Source: Streptomyces sp. S.PB5
Lineage (GTDB): Bacteria > Actinomycetota > Actinomycetes > Streptomycetales > Streptomycetaceae
Assembly: GCF_030403745.1 (NCBI RefSeq)
Contig: NZ_JAQMWP010000014.1
Location: 1-64,000 of the forward strand
DNA length: 64,000 bases
Direction of reading: 5' to 3'
Under the pieces are notes generated by a model, which saw only the letters and a list, made by a program, of their open reading frames with translations, did not search any database and was not told the origin of the DNA. Position numbers and translations under genes: made by a program. Shown here piece after piece: positions 1-10,333 of the stretch; within the stretch, counting starts at the first letter, position 1; every line of letters begins with the position of its first letter.

Positions 1-3000
1 GGTACGGCAGGCCGTCACCGTGGTCCGTGAGGACACCCCGGGCGACAAGCGCCTGGTCGCCTACCTCGTCCCGGTCGAAGGCTCGGTGATCGAACCGCGT
101 GTCCTGCGCGAGGCCCTGGCCCAGGAGCTGCCGGACTACATGATCCCGGCGGCCTTCGTGGAGCTGGACGCGATCCCGCTCACCACCAACGGCAAGCTCG
201 ACAAGAGGACCCTGCCCGCTCCGGAGGCCGGACAGCTGCGCAGCGCGGGCGAGTTCACCGCTCCCCGCACCCCTCTCGAGGCGCATGTCGCCGAGATCTG
301 GCAGCAGGTGCTCGGGGTCGACAAGGTCGGCGTCCACGACAGTTTCTACGAGCTCGGCGGCGACTCCATCCGCGCGGTCATCCTCGTCGGCACCCTGCGC
401 GACGCCGGCTACCAGGCCGAGGTCCGTGACCTCATGGAGCACCCCGTCCTCGAGCGCCTCTGCGTTCTGATCGCCGGACGCGAAGCCGGCGGCTCGGGCC
501 CGCGCCGTCCGGTCGAACCGTTCGAGCTGGTCCCCGAGGCGGACCGCGACCTGCTTCCCGAAGGGCTCGACGACGCCTACCCGCTGACCCAGAGCCAGCT
601 GGGCATGCAGATCGAGATGCTCTCCGACCCCGAGAACCCGGCGTACCACCTGGTGAGCAGTCTGCGGATCCGCGACGAGCGGGCGTTCGACCCGCGGCTC
701 TTCCAGCAGGCGGTGGACTCCCTGGTGGCCCGGCACGACGTGCTGCGCACCGGGATCAGCCTCGACCGCGGCTCCGTCCCCCTGCAACTGGTGCACGGTG
801 ACGTGCGCGCCGAGGTCGAGCTCGTGGACCTGACGGCGCTCACCGACGAACGGGCCGAGGCGGCGGTCAGGGAGTACGCACAGCGGTTGTCCCGCACGCC
901 GCTCGACCCGGCGTCCGTGCCGCTGCTGCGGTTCACCGTCCACCTGTGCGCGGACGGCAGCTGGCAGCTCACCGCCGTCAACTCCCATGTGATCCTCGAC
1001 GGTTGGAGCACACGTCAGCTCTTCAGCGAGCTGTTCGGGACCTACCACGGACTGCTCGCGGGCGAGCCTGTGGTCCACGAGAGCCCGGCCCTGCGGTTCG
1101 CCGACACGGTCGCCGCGGAGCTCGAGGCCCTGGAGTCGGCCGAGGAGCGCGACTACTGGCGGACGCTCGTGACCGGCACGGAACGGTTCACCGTCCCGGC
1201 CGGCTGGGGCTCGGACCAAGAGGAGGACGGCGGGCTCTACGTCCTGAGCGTGCCGTACGCCGACCTGGAGACCGAACTGCGCCGCCTGGCCGTGCAGTCG
1301 GGGGCGCCCTTCAAGAGCCTGCTGCTCGCCGCGCACCTCAAGGTGCTCAGCCAGCTCACCCCGGAGGAGGCCTTCCTCTCGGGCCTGACCCACCACGTGC
1401 GTCCCGAGGCGCCCGGAGCGGACCGGATCGCGGGCATGTTCCTCAACGTGCTGCCGATCCCGCACCACCGCACGGCCCGCACCTGGCGGGACCTGGTCGC
1501 GCAGACCTTCGCCACCGAGCGGACCACCTGGACCCACCGGCACTTCCCGATGCCGGTGATCGAGGGGGAGTACGGCGGTGGCGGCCGGCTCATCGAGGCG
1601 TACTTCAGCTTCCACGACTTCGAGGAGGCCGAGGACGCGGCGGGCGGCGCCATGGTCGACGCCACCGCGGCACTCGGATCGAGCACCAACGAGTTCGGCC
1701 TCGCCGTGTCGACGGCACCGGGACGCCTGCAACTGCGCTGCTCGCCGCGACTGGTGTCGCGTGCCCATGGTGAGCGGTTGGCGGGGATGTACCGGGCGGT
1801 GTTCGAGGCGATGGCGCTCGGTGGCGGAGGGGACGCTTCGGCGGTGTTCTTGCCGACGGTGGACTCTCAGTCGCTGAGCGGCTGGGAGGCCTCCGGTGAG
1901 GGTGCTGTGCGTGAGGGCGTGCCGGTGCCGGTCGTCTTCGCTGAGCGGGCTGCTGCGGCGCCGGATGCTGTGGCCGTCGAGGGCTCTGGTTTCTCGCTGT
2001 CGTTCGGGGAGTTGGAGGTGTCGTCGAATCGGTGGGCGGCGTATCTGGGGTCTGTCGGGGTCGGTCGTGGCTCGGTGGTCGGCGTGCTGCTCGAGCGGGG
2101 TGTGGACCTGCATGCGGTGATGCTGGGTGTGTGGAAGGCGGGGGCGGCGTTCGTGCCGCTGGACCCGGGCTTCCCGTCCGGCCGGGTCGCCGGGATGCTT
2201 GCTGACGCCGGCGCGAAGGTGCTGGTCACTGAACTGGCCTCGGCGCCGGTGGAGTTCGACGGCCGACTGGTCTGCGTGGATGATCCGGAGGTTGCTGGTG
2301 CGGTTGCGGGCGGTTCGGATGCGGCGTCGGGTGTGGTTCTTGATCCGGATGAGCTGGCCTATGTGATCTATACGTCGGGGTCGACGGGTCGTCCGAAGGG
2401 TGTGGCGGTCACGCATCGGGGTCTGGCCAATCATCTGGGCTGGGCGCAGCGGGAGTTGGCGGGTGCCGGTTCCGGTGGTGGTGCGGTGTTCTCGTCGGTG
2501 GCTTTCGATCTGGTGGTGCCGAATGTGTGGGCGCCGCTGCTGGCGGGGCAGCGGGTGCATCTGCTGCCGCAGGATCTCGACCTGTCGGAGCTGGGTGAGC
2601 GGCTGGTGGCGGCCGGTCCGTTCAGTTTCCTGAAGCTGACGCCGGGGCATTTGGAGATCCTGGCCCAGCAGCTGAGCGACGAGCGGATCGCGGGTCTGGC
2701 GTCGGTGATCGTGGTGGCGGGTGAAGCTCTTCAGGCCTCGCTCGCGTCCCGGTTCACGCGGGTCCTGGGTGAGGGCCGTCTGGTCAATGAGTACGGGCCC
2801 ACCGAAGCGTCCGTCGGCACCTGCATCCACCCGGTGCCGCTGGGCGCGGGGCAGGGTGTGGTGCCGATCGGGGCTCCGCTGCCCGGCATGGTGATGCGCG
2901 TCCTGGACTCCGGCTATCGCCGTGTCCCGGTCGGTGCCGTGGGTGAGCTCTACGTCGCCGGAACCGGTGTCGCCCGCGGTTACCTCGGCCGATCGGCCCT

Positions 3001-4732
3001 GACCGCCGAGCGGTTCGTGCCCGACCCGTACGGTCCGTCCGGTTCCCGGATGTATCGCACGGGGGATCTGGCGCGCTGGGTGGAGCCGGGCGTGGTGGAG
3101 TTCCTGGGCCGTACGGATCACCAGGTGAAGATCCGTGGCTATCGGATCGAGACCGGCGAGATCGAAGCCGTCCTGCACAACCACCCGCAGATCAGCGAGG
3201 CGCTCGTCATCGGATACGAGCCCGCCCCGGGTGACGGCAGGCTCGCCGCGTATGTGGTGCCGCGCTCCGGAGCCGACGCGTTCGACTCCGCCGCGCTCAC
3301 CGCGTACTGCCGTGACCAGCTGCCCGACTACATGATCCCGGGCAGCTTCACCGAGCTGCCGGCCCTGCCGCTCAACGCCAACGGCAAGATCGACCGGGCT
3401 CAACTCCCCGACCCCGCCGAGGCGGTGCGGCAGCGCCGGTACAGCGCACCGCGCAGCGAGACCGAGCGGCGTCTCGCGGCGATCTGGGCGGATGTGCTCG
3501 GTGCGGAGCAGGTCGGCCGGGAGGACGGGTTCTTCTCCCTCGGCGGACACTCGATCCAGGTGATCAAGGTGATCGCCGCCTGCCAGCGGGAGCGGCTGCC
3601 GCTGTCGCTGTTCATGCTCTACCAGCACGAGACGCTCGCCGACGTGGCCGCGGCCGTGGACGCGGCGGCATCCGAGCCGGCGCCGTCCGAGTCCGCGGCG
3701 GGCCGGTCCCGGGTGCCCGCGGGCAGTGAACTGGACGCGCTGCTCGCCGACTACGCCGTGCCCGGTGCCTCCGTCGCCGTGCTCGAAGGCGGTGACCTGG
3801 TCGCCGTGGAGAGTGCGGGACAAGACGGACAGGGGCGGCCGGTGACCCCGCGGACGAGGTTCCAGGCCGGCTCGATCAGCAAGCACATCGCGGCACTCGG
3901 CGCGATGCGGCTCGTGGAGGAAGGGGTGCTGCGGCTCGACGAGGACGTGAACCGCTACCTCGCCGGCTGGCAGGTGCCGGGCGCCCCCGGCGACACCCCG
4001 GTCACCCTGCGCCACCTCCTGGGCCACCGCTCGGGTCTCACCCCGACCCCGGGCAACGGGTTCGTGCCCGGCGGCCATCTGCCGTCCCTGCTCGACCTGT
4101 TGACCGGCGCGGCCGATCCGGCGGTGGCCCCCGTGGGCCGTGGAGTGGAGCCCGGTGCCGGGTTCCGCAAGGCCAACGTGCACTACGTCGTGCTGCAGAA
4201 GGTGATGGAGGACGTCACCGGTGAGCCGTTCGACGAGCTGATGCGGCGCCTCGTGCTGCTGCCGGCCGGCATGAACGACAGCAGCTTCGCCGCCGACTGT
4301 CCGGAGCGGTCCGGAGTGCTCGCGGCGTACGGACACGACGCCGACGGCCGGCTGATCGAGGGCGGCCGGCGGATCAGGCCCGACGCCGCGGCGGCGGGGC
4401 TGTGGACCACGGCGTCCGACCTCGCCCGGGCGGCGCTCGAACTGCGGCGCTCCGCGCTCGGCAGGCCGCTCGGCCTGCTGTCCAGGCAGACCGCCGAGCT
4501 GATGCTGACGCCTGCCGCCGACAGCCTCTACGGGCTCGGCACCGTCGTCGACGTGCTGAGCTCCGACACCGAGTTCGGGCACGGCGGCACCCCGGTCGGC
4601 TACTACGGCGCGTCCGTGCTGCGCCTGGGCACGGGGCGTGGCCTGGTGGTGCTCACCAATGGTGAGTCCGGTGAGCACGTGGCCAAGGCGGTCGCGGCCC
4701 GAGTGCGCAACGCGGCGGGCGACCCCCGCTGA
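1..4732 (+). CDS. NRPS subunit, 5'-truncated: (A)-T-C-A-T-PBP/beta-lactamase-like release domain
   Basis: The frame is open from base 2, so the gene starts left of the window. Domains by position: end of an adenylation (A) domain with NGKLDK (~200), carrier (T) domain LGGDSI (~352-369), condensation (C) domain ~570-1870 whose HHxxxDG motif reads SHVILDG (first His is Ser, catalytic His kept), complete A domain ~1920-3400 ([26 protein letters not shown]), second T domain LGGHSI (~3540), then a serine beta-lactamase/DD-peptidase-like domain ~3730-4710. My eight-position reading of the complete A domain gives code DLPKVAEVG(K), which I cannot assign; Lys at position 278 often goes with Asp/Asn-type substrates. 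The last domain has SISK (Ser codon 3872) and HGG (4580), but KAN (4169-4177) where the family has YxN. As the last domain it probably releases the peptide by hydrolysis or cyclisation, as the usually free-standing PBP-type thioesterases do. There is no E domain in the last module. Confidence 0.93.
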   Translation, partial: VRQAVTVVREDTPGDKRLVAYLVPVEGSVIEPRVLREALAQELPDYMIPAAFVELDAIPLTTNGKLDKRTLPAPEAGQLRSAGEFTAPRTPLEAHVAEIWQQVLGVDKVGVHDSFYELGGDSIRAVILVGTLRDAGYQAEVRDLMEHPVLERLCVLIAGREAGGSGPRRPVEPFELVPEADRDLLPEGLDDAYPLTQSQLGMQIEMLSDPENPAYHLVSSLRIRDERAFDPRLFQQAVDSLVARHDVLRTGISLDRGSVPLQLVHGDVRAEVELVDLTALTDERAEAAVREYAQRLSRTPLDPASVPLLRFTVHLCADGSWQLTAVNSHVILDGWSTRQLFSELFGTYHGLLAGEPVVHESPALRFADTVAAELEALESAEERDYWRTLVTGTERFTVPAGWGSDQEEDGGLYVLSVPYADLETELRRLAVQSGAPFKSLLLAAHLKVLSQLTPEEAFLSGLTHHVRPEAPGADRIAGMFLNVLPIPHHRTARTWRDLVAQTFATERTTWTHRHFPMPVIEGEYGGGGRLIEAYFSFHDFEEAEDAAGGAMVDATAALGSSTNEFGLAVSTAPGRLQLRCSPRLVSRAHGERLAGMYRAVFEAMALGGGGDASAVFLPTVDSQSLSGWEASGEGAVREGVPVPVVFAERAAAAPDAVAVEGSGFSLSFGELEVSSNRWAAYLGSVGVGRGSVVGVLLERGVDLHAVMLGVWKAGAAFVPLDPGFPSGRVAGMLADAGAKVLVTELASAPVEFDGRLVCVDDPEVAGAVAGGSDAASGVVLDPDELAYVIYTSGSTGRPKGVAVTHRGLANHLGWAQRELAGAGSGGGAVFSSVAFDLVVPNVWAPLLAGQRVHLLPQDLDLSELGERLVAAGPFSFLKLTPGHLEILAQQLSDERIAGLASVIVVAGEALQASLASRFTRVLGEGRLVNEYGPTEASVGTCIHPVPLGAGQGVVPIGAPLPGMVMRVLDSGYRRVPVGAVGELYVAGTGVARGYLGRSALTAERFVPDPYGPSGSRMYRTGDLARWVEPGVVEFLGRTDHQVKIRGYRIETGEIEAVLHNHPQISEALVIGYEPAPGDGRLAAYVVPRSGADAFDSAALTAYCRDQLPDYMIPGSFTELPALPLNANGKIDRAQLPDPAEAVRQRRYSAPRSETERRLAAIWADVLGAEQVGREDGFFSLGGHSIQVIKVIAACQRERLPLSLFMLYQHETLADVAAAVDAAASEPAPSESAAGRSRVPAGSELDALLADYAVPGASVAVLEGGDLVAVESAGQDGQGRPVTPRTRFQAGSISKHIAALGAMRLVEEGVLRLDEDVNRYLAGWQVPGAPGDTPVTLRHLLGHRSGLTPTPGNGFVPGGHLPSLLDLLTGAADPAVAPVGRGVEPGAGFRKANVHYVVLQKVMEDVTGEPFDELMRRLVLLPAGMNDSSFAADCPERSGVLAAYGHDADGRLIEGGRRIRPDAAAAGLWTTASDLARAALELRRSALGRPLGLLSRQTAELMLTPAADSLYGLGTVVDVLSSDTEFGHGGTPVGYYGASVLRLGTGRGLVVLTNGESGEHVAKAVAARVRNAAGDPR

Positions 4733-4738
4733 CAGCCC

Positions 4739-4771
4739 GGCGAACCCCCGTCAGCGCGACGGGGGTTCGCC
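4739..4771 (+). terminator. Intrinsic-type hairpin terminator after the NRPS gene
   Basis: A perfect 14-bp stem (4739-4752 paired with 4758-4771) with a 5-nt loop begins 7 nt after the NRPS stop codon. There is no U-tract, as is common in Streptomyces. It should end the NRPS transcript before the transporter genes. Confidence 0.8.
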
Positions 4772-5120
4772 CGCGCGGCCCCGCCCACCGCGGCCCGACG
4801 ACCGCCGCCCGGTGACCCGGGCGCTCCCAGGGCGCCCTTCTGATGGATCTCCGCGGCGTCACGCCGCCCGGCACGCACGCTCGAATGCGCTCGCGCGGGG
4901 GCGCCCCCAAGCCGCCGCGCGGGCCCTTCGGGCGAACGACGGGAAGGTGACGACAGGGCCTGGGCGGCCCGGCCGACCGCGTCCGGCCGACCGCGTCCGG
5001 GCGGACGCCTGTGACGTCGCACCCCGGTGCCTCGACCGGCCGCCACGCGGGCCATCTGCCCGGCTCCGCACATGAATCCGCAGCCCTTTCCACACCCCCG
5101 GAAGACACCCGGAAGCCCCC
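4772..5120. other. Non-coding gap before the MFS gene
   Basis: About 350 bases between the terminator and the MFS start, extremely GC-rich. It holds a perfect 14-bp tandem duplication (4969-4982 and 4983-4996). Several long antisense frames are open here, but none has a ribosome binding site or recognisable protein. The promoter of the MFS-MMPL-lipoprotein operon must lie here, but I see no clear -35/-10 pair. Confidence 0.5.
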
Positions 5121-6404
5121 ATGACCTCAACGGACACCCTCCCTCCCGACGCCCCTGCCTTCCCGCCCTTGCGCCGCAACCGCGACTTCCGTCGCCTGTG
5201 GCTCGGCGCCGGTGCCGCGCTGCTCGGCAACCGCGCCGCCGTCACCGCGTATCCGCTGCTCTACCTCTGGGCCGGCGGGAGCCCGGCCGAGGCGGGACTC
5301 GTCGGCTTCGCCTCCCTGCTGCCCCAACTGCTCGTACTGCTGCCGGCGGGCGCCCTGGTCGACCGGCTCGACCGGCGCCGTGTGCTCATCACCTGCAGCC
5401 TCACCGGACTCACCGCCATGACCACCCTGGTCGCCGCGCTGCTCGCCGGCCGGCTCTGGCTCTGGCACGTCATGGCCGTCGCCTTCGTCCAGGGCGCCGC
5501 GGGCATCCTGCACCGGCTCGCCGAGCGGGCCGCCGTACGGCATGTCGTCCCCACCGGCCAACTGCGCACCGCCCTCGCGCAGAGCGAGGCCCGCGGTCAC
5601 GGCGCGGGGCTGCTGGGACAGCCCCTGGGCGCGGCTCTGTTCAGCGCGGCGCGCTGGCTGCCCTTCTGCGCCGCCGCACTCGGCCATCTCCTCGCCCTGG
5701 CGACGGTGTCCGGGATCCGTGCCGACCTGCAGGACAAGGCGCGGCCCGAGCCCCGCTCCCTGCGCCGGGAGATACGCGAAGGCCTGGTGTGGGTGTGGCG
5801 GCAGCGTTTCATGAGAGCGTCCATCGCCCTGGTCGGCGGCAGCAACCTCGCCTTCCAGCTGATCACCCTGGCCATGGTCCTGATCGTCAAGGAGAACGGG
5901 CACAGCGCCGCCATGGTCGGCGTGCTCGGCGTGCTCGGCGGCCTGGGCGGTCTGACCGGCGCCCTCGTCGCCCCCTGGATCAACCGCCGTCTTCCCGTAC
6001 AGGTGATCCTCATCGGTGCCCTGGCCCTGTGGTCCGTCCTGATGGCGGCCGTCGCCGTGGCCGACCATCCGGTCCAACTCGGCGCCCTGATGGCCGGGAT
6101 GAGCGGCGCGGGTGCCCTGCTCAATGTCGCCGCGGGCAGCTATCAGGTCCTGGTCACCCCCGATGCCATGCAGGGCAGGGCCACCAGTGTCTTCACCCTG
6201 ATCGGCTCCGGCCTCAACTCCCTCGGGGCGCTGATGGGCGGCTTCCTGCTGCATGCCCTCGGCAGCACCACCGCCGTGCTCGGCGCCGCCGCAGCCATGG
6301 CCCTGCTCGCGCTCACGGCACTCGCCTCTCCCGTCGTACGACGCGGAGGAGACGGCCACGAGAGCGCGCCGAACGGCCCAGACCGGCCGATATCGATCCA
6401 GTAG
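5121..6404 (+). CDS. MFS transporter, probable peptide exporter
   Basis: A 427-aa polytopic membrane protein with about 12 hydrophobic segments. The start of the protein (RNRDFRRLWLG) and the loop after TM2 (DRLDRRRVL) are typical of the MFS group that includes EntS-type exporters. The ATG follows a purine-rich stretch. It lies downstream of the first NRPS gene and 77 bp upstream of the MMPL gene, so it probably exports the NRPS product or gives self-resistance. Family membership is well supported; the substrate is inferred from context only. Confidence 0.85.
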   Translation: MTSTDTLPPDAPAFPPLRRNRDFRRLWLGAGAALLGNRAAVTAYPLLYLWAGGSPAEAGLVGFASLLPQLLVLLPAGALVDRLDRRRVLITCSLTGLTAMTTLVAALLAGRLWLWHVMAVAFVQGAAGILHRLAERAAVRHVVPTGQLRTALAQSEARGHGAGLLGQPLGAALFSAARWLPFCAAALGHLLALATVSGIRADLQDKARPEPRSLRREIREGLVWVWRQRFMRASIALVGGSNLAFQLITLAMVLIVKENGHSAAMVGVLGVLGGLGGLTGALVAPWINRRLPVQVILIGALALWSVLMAAVAVADHPVQLGALMAGMSGAGALLNVAAGSYQVLVTPDAMQGRATSVFTLIGSGLNSLGALMGGFLLHALGSTTAVLGAAAAMALLALTALASPVVRRGGDGHESAPNGPDRPISIQ

Positions 6405-6481
6405 AGAACCCCCGTATAGGACCTACAGGAACCGCGACGGCGCCGAACCGCCGGAGCACGCACCGCACCGTAGGAGACTTC

Positions 6482-8749
6482 ATGCCCACACATCCCCCCA
6501 CCGAGGCCGGAGTTCCCCCGGCACGCGCGCCGCTCACCGAGCGGATCGCGGGCTGGTCGGCCCGTAACGCCAAGAAGTCGATCGCCGGCTGGCTGCTGCT
6601 CGTGGTCCTCTCCGTGCTGGCGGGCTCGGCCGCCGGAAGCGGTGCCAAGACCACCGACGCCGGAGAGTCCGGCCGGGCTCAGCGGATCATCCGCGAGGAG
6701 CGGACCATCGCGTCGTACTCCGAGAACATCCTGGTCGAGTCCGATCGCCGCGACAGCCGCTTCGCCGACGACCCGCGGCTGCGGGCCGCGGTCAAGGACG
6801 TGGTCGCGGCGCTGCGCGGTGCGGACGGCGCGGCCGAGAAGGTGCTCAGCCCGCTCGACGGCGCTGAGGCGGCCGCCGAGCTGGTCTCGGAGGACGGCCG
6901 CAGCGCCCTGGTCACCTTCGAGATCCCGGGCCCCGGTCCGAAGGCCGACACCCGGTTCGCCGCGATCAAGAAGTCGGTGGCCGAGGTGCGCGAGACGCAC
7001 CCGGACGTCCGTTTCGCGATGGCCGGCGACCTGTCCCTGACCGCCGCCGTCGACCAGGCCGCCGACGAGGACCTGGCGCAGGCCGAGACGCTGTCGCTGC
7101 CGGTCACCCTGATCATCCTGCTCGTGGTCTTCGGCGCCCTGGTCGCCGCCGCGGTGCCGGTGCTGCTCGCCGCGACCGCGGTGCTCGCGGCGACCGGCCT
7201 GCTCGCGGTGGCGGGCACGGTGGTCCCGGCCAACAGCACCGTCTCCTCGGTGGTGCTGCTCGTCGGCATGGCGGTCGGTGTCGACTACTCGCTGTTCTAT
7301 CTGCGCCGTGACCGCGAGGAGCGGGCGGCCGGACGTACCCCCGCCGAGGCGCTGCGGATCAGCGCGCGCACCTCCGGGCACGCCGTCGTGGTCTCCGGGC
7401 TCACCGTGATGCTCTCCATGGCCGGGCTCTTCCTCACCGGCGTCGACGTGTTCAACGGCATGGCCGTCGGCACCATCATCGTGGTCGGCCTCGCCGTGCT
7501 CGGCTCCGTCACCGTGCTGCCCGCGACGCTCTCGCTGCTCGGCCCCCGGGTCGACGCCCTGCGGGTGCCGTTCCTCGGCCGCCGGCGCACCACCGCCACC
7601 AGGTCCACGCTGTGGACGGCCACCGCCGCCGCCGTGGTCAAGAAGCCGCTGCTGCTCGGCGGCGCCGCGCTGCTCGCACTCGGCGCGCTGGCGGTGCCCG
7701 CACTCGACATGAAGCTCAGCGAGCCGGGCCGCCTCGACTCACTGCCGCGCAGCATTCCCGAGGTCGACGCCGGCATCCGGCTCCAGGAGGCCTTCCCCGG
7801 CGGCCCGGATCCGGCGCAGATCGTCGTCTGGGGCCAGGGCGCCACCGACGGCAGGGCGGACGCCGCCGTCGACGCCGTCCGCGAGGCGGCCGCCGGCAGC
7901 AAGCTGCTCGGCGAGCCGGTCACCGTGCAGAAGGTCGGCGACGTCCTGAGCGTCAAGGTGCCGCTGGCCGGCAAGGGCACCGACGCCACGTCGGTCAAGG
8001 CGCTCACCGAGTTGCGCGAGGACGTCCTGCCGCGCGCTTTCGAGTCCACCGAAGGACTCCACTACGCGGTCACCGGACGCACCGCCGGACTGCATGACTT
8101 CGCGGAGGTGCTCGACCAGCGCTCGGCGTGGGTCATCGGCTTCGTCCTCGCCATCTCCCTGGTGCTGCTCATCGCCGCCTTCCGCGCCCCGCTGGTGGCC
8201 ATCGCCTCCGTGCTGCTCAACCTGCTGTCCATCGGCGCGGCCTACGGCGTGATCGTGCTGGCCTTCCAGCACGGCGGACTCGCGGGGCCGCTCGGCTTCA
8301 CCTCGTTCGGCGGGATCGTCAACTGGCTGCCGCTGTTCATGTTCGTGATCCTGTTCGGCCTGAGCATGGACTACCACGTGTTCATCCTGAGCCGGATCCG
8401 CGAGCGCCGGCAGCGCGGTGAGAGCGCCGAGGACGCCGTCACCCAGGGCGTCGGCGCCAGCGCCGGGGTGGTGACCAGCGCCGCCGTTATCATGATCGCC
8501 GTGTTCGCGCTGTTCGCGACGCTCTCCGGTATCGAGTACAAGATGCTCGGCATCGGCATGGCGACCGCCATCCTGCTCGACGCGACCATCGTCCGCGGCA
8601 TTCTGCTGCCCGCCGTCCTCGCCCTGCTCGGCGACCGCGCCTGGGGCCGTCCGCGTCCCGGTACTGGCCCGTCCGCGGACGAGCCCGTCGTCCAAGAGCC
8701 CGCGGAGGAGCCCGAGACCGCCCAGACACCTACCCTCCTGAGGACCTGA
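6482..8749 (+). CDS. MMPL/RND-family transporter
   Basis: A 755-aa protein with the duplicated MMPL layout: N-terminal TM (~25-45), extracellular domain to ~190, a block of TMs including GVDYSLFYLRR, a second extracellular domain, and a second TM block containing GLSMDYHVFILSRIRE. These are the family's conserved Asp-Tyr TM motifs. The ATG at 6482 was chosen because AGGAG lies 6 nt upstream; the frame is open far upstream but without a matching start. Actinobacterial MMPL proteins (mycobacterial MmpL, ActII-3 of actinorhodin) use proton-motive force to export lipids or secondary metabolites. It sits in an operon with the MFS gene and the lipoprotein, suggesting a second export or resistance path for the peptide. 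Confidence 0.9.
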   Translation: MPTHPPTEAGVPPARAPLTERIAGWSARNAKKSIAGWLLLVVLSVLAGSAAGSGAKTTDAGESGRAQRIIREERTIASYSENILVESDRRDSRFADDPRLRAAVKDVVAALRGADGAAEKVLSPLDGAEAAAELVSEDGRSALVTFEIPGPGPKADTRFAAIKKSVAEVRETHPDVRFAMAGDLSLTAAVDQAADEDLAQAETLSLPVTLIILLVVFGALVAAAVPVLLAATAVLAATGLLAVAGTVVPANSTVSSVVLLVGMAVGVDYSLFYLRRDREERAAGRTPAEALRISARTSGHAVVVSGLTVMLSMAGLFLTGVDVFNGMAVGTIIVVGLAVLGSVTVLPATLSLLGPRVDALRVPFLGRRRTTATRSTLWTATAAAVVKKPLLLGGAALLALGALAVPALDMKLSEPGRLDSLPRSIPEVDAGIRLQEAFPGGPDPAQIVVWGQGATDGRADAAVDAVREAAAGSKLLGEPVTVQKVGDVLSVKVPLAGKGTDATSVKALTELREDVLPRAFESTEGLHYAVTGRTAGLHDFAEVLDQRSAWVIGFVLAISLVLLIAAFRAPLVAIASVLLNLLSIGAAYGVIVLAFQHGGLAGPLGFTSFGGIVNWLPLFMFVILFGLSMDYHVFILSRIRERRQRGESAEDAVTQGVGASAGVVTSAAVIMIAVFALFATLSGIEYKMLGIGMATAILLDATIVRGILLPAVLALLGDRAWGRPRPGTGPSADEPVVQEPAEEPETAQTPTLLRT

Positions 8750-8754
8750 CACCC

Positions 8755-9390
8755 ATGCGCAAGCCCATCACCGCCGCCCTCGCCGTAGCCGCTCTCGCCA
8801 CGCTCTCCGGGTGTGAGATGGACGAGGCGTTCGGCAACGACAAGTCGAACTCCGAGTCCAGTTACACCGTCACCGACAAGGTCCGTGCGCTCGATCTCGA
8901 CACCAAGGGCGGCCATGTCGAACTGATCGTCACCGACGCCGAGTCCGTCAAGGTCACCGAGAAGTTCTCCTACAGCGACGACAAGCCGGCCACGAGTCAC
9001 CAGGTCGAGGGCGGTGAGCTGCGGCTGACCGGCGGCGGCTGCGACACCGGTGACTGCTCGGTCAGCTACCGCATCGAGCTGCCGGCCGAGACCCAGCTGC
9101 GGGTGGACAGCGGCGGCGGCCACATCACCGGCAAGGGGCTCGCGGGACCGGCCCGGCTGCGCACCGAGGGCGGCCATGTCGACGTCTCCTTCACCAAGGC
9201 CCCGGACCGCATCTACGCGGCGAGCGGCGGCGGTGACATCACCGTGCAGGTTCCCGGCGGCCCGTACGCCGTGAGCATCGACGCCGAGGGCGGCAAGAGC
9301 GAGACGGCCGTCGACAACGACCCGAACGCCAAGCGGAAGATCGAGGTCCGCAGCGACGGCGGTGATGTGAAGGTCAAGTACGCCCAGTGA
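8755..9390 (+). CDS. Lipoprotein with DUF4097-like beta-strand repeats
   Basis: A 211-aa protein with a lipoprotein signal peptide: positive n-region, hydrophobic stretch, lipobox LSGC with Cys20 as the lipidated residue. The mature part is beta-strand-rich with recurring Gly-Gly/His turns (TKGGHVEL, SGGGHITGKG, TEGGHVDVSF, SGGGDITV, SDGGDVKV), which resembles the DUF4097/adhesin-like beta-solenoid family. It starts 5 nt after the MMPL stop, so the two are translationally coupled. A role as extracytoplasmic partner of the MMPL transporter is possible but inferred from position. A strong hairpin closes the operon downstream. Confidence 0.75.
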   Translation: MRKPITAALAVAALATLSGCEMDEAFGNDKSNSESSYTVTDKVRALDLDTKGGHVELIVTDAESVKVTEKFSYSDDKPATSHQVEGGELRLTGGGCDTGDCSVSYRIELPAETQLRVDSGGGHITGKGLAGPARLRTEGGHVDVSFTKAPDRIYAASGGGDITVQVPGGPYAVSIDAEGGKSETAVDNDPNAKRKIEVRSDGGDVKVKYAQ

Positions 9391-9456
9391 GCGGGCAGTT
9401 GGGCCACGCGGACTGCTTCCCGGCATAACGGAAAAATATAGCCACTCCTGACACAG

Positions 9457-9492
9457 TCCGGTCCTGGACGGATCACTCCGTCCAGGACCGGA
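9457..9492 (+). terminator. Strong hairpin terminator
   Basis: A perfect 16-bp stem (9457-9472 with 9477-9492) and a TCAC tetraloop, 66 nt after the lipoprotein stop. It separates the transporter operon from the thioesterase-MbtH-NRPS operon. Confidence 0.85.
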
Positions 9493-9559
9493 GCCGTTTG
9501 TGCCCGCGTCGCTGCAAGGCCACGACCGTCTCTGTCAAGGCCACGACCAGGGAGCCCTC

Positions 9560-10333
9560 ATGACTCGTTCCAGCTGGCTGCGGGTGTTCGACCCGCGGCC
9601 CGCACCCCGGCTGCGGCTGTTCTGCTTCCCGCACGCCGGGGGCGCCGCCAGCGCCTTCCACCCACTCGCGGCCCTGCTGCCCGAGGAGATCGAGGTGGTC
9701 GCCGTCCAGTACCCCGGACGGCAGGACCGCTACGGCGAGCCGATGCCCCGCTCCATGGGGCACCTCGTCGCCGAGGTCACCGACGCCGTCGCGGGACGGC
9801 TCGATCTGCCGGCCGCGTTCCTCGGCCACAGCATGGGCGCCACCGTCGCCTTCGAGACCGCCCGCCGGCTGCGTGCCACCCATCCCGTCGCCCTGCGCAG
9901 GCTGTTCGCCTCCGCCCGCCGCGCCCCGCACATCGACACCGGCCGCGCGCTCGACTTCGCCGACGACGCCGCGGCCATGGCGTACATCGACGCGCTGGGC
10001 GGCACCGGGGCCGAGCTGCTCAAGGACGCCGATCTGCGCGACCTCGTGCTGCCCGTGCTGCGCGCCGACTTCCGTCTGATCGCGGGCTACCGCTATGTGC
10101 CCGGTGCCCCGCTCACCTGTCCCATCACCGCGATCGCCGGCGACAGCGACGCCTCGTTCGCCCTCACCGACGCGGCCCAGTGGAACCGCCACACGATCGC
10201 CGGCTGCGAGACGCGGGAACTGCCCGGCGGCCACTTCTACCTGGAGGACGAGATGCCGGCGCTCGCCGCGCTCGTGCTCGACGCGCTCGCCGCCGATCTC
10301 CCCGCCCCGCAGCCCCCCGCAAGGAGCCTTTGA
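9560..10333 (+). CDS. Type II (editing) thioesterase of the NRPS cluster
   Basis: A 257-aa alpha/beta hydrolase of the GrsT/RifR type II thioesterase family. The nucleophile elbow is GHSMG (Ser91), the Asp candidate is in GDSDASF (Asp197) and the His is in GGHFYLED (His225). FCFPHAGG near the N-terminus is the oxyanion-side motif usual in the family. These enzymes clear mis-primed or stalled carrier proteins. ATG 9560 has GGGAG upstream and was preferred to an in-frame start at 9500. The stop overlaps the MbtH start (TGATG), so the pair is translationally coupled. Confidence 0.93.
   Translation: MTRSSWLRVFDPRPAPRLRLFCFPHAGGAASAFHPLAALLPEEIEVVAVQYPGRQDRYGEPMPRSMGHLVAEVTDAVAGRLDLPAAFLGHSMGATVAFETARRLRATHPVALRRLFASARRAPHIDTGRALDFADDAAAMAYIDALGGTGAELLKDADLRDLVLPVLRADFRLIAGYRYVPGAPLTCPITAIAGDSDASFALTDAAQWNRHTIAGCETRELPGGHFYLEDEMPALAALVLDALAADLPAPQPPARSL

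Noticed and set aside
20-22. GTG as the real start of the first NRPS gene
   Set aside because: The reading frame continues to the window edge and the protein would begin inside an A domain.
4603-5245. Minus-strand open frames in the gap before the MFS gene
   Set aside because: Arg/Gly/Pro-rich composition, no ribosome binding site and no family resemblance; typical of GC-rich non-coding sequence.
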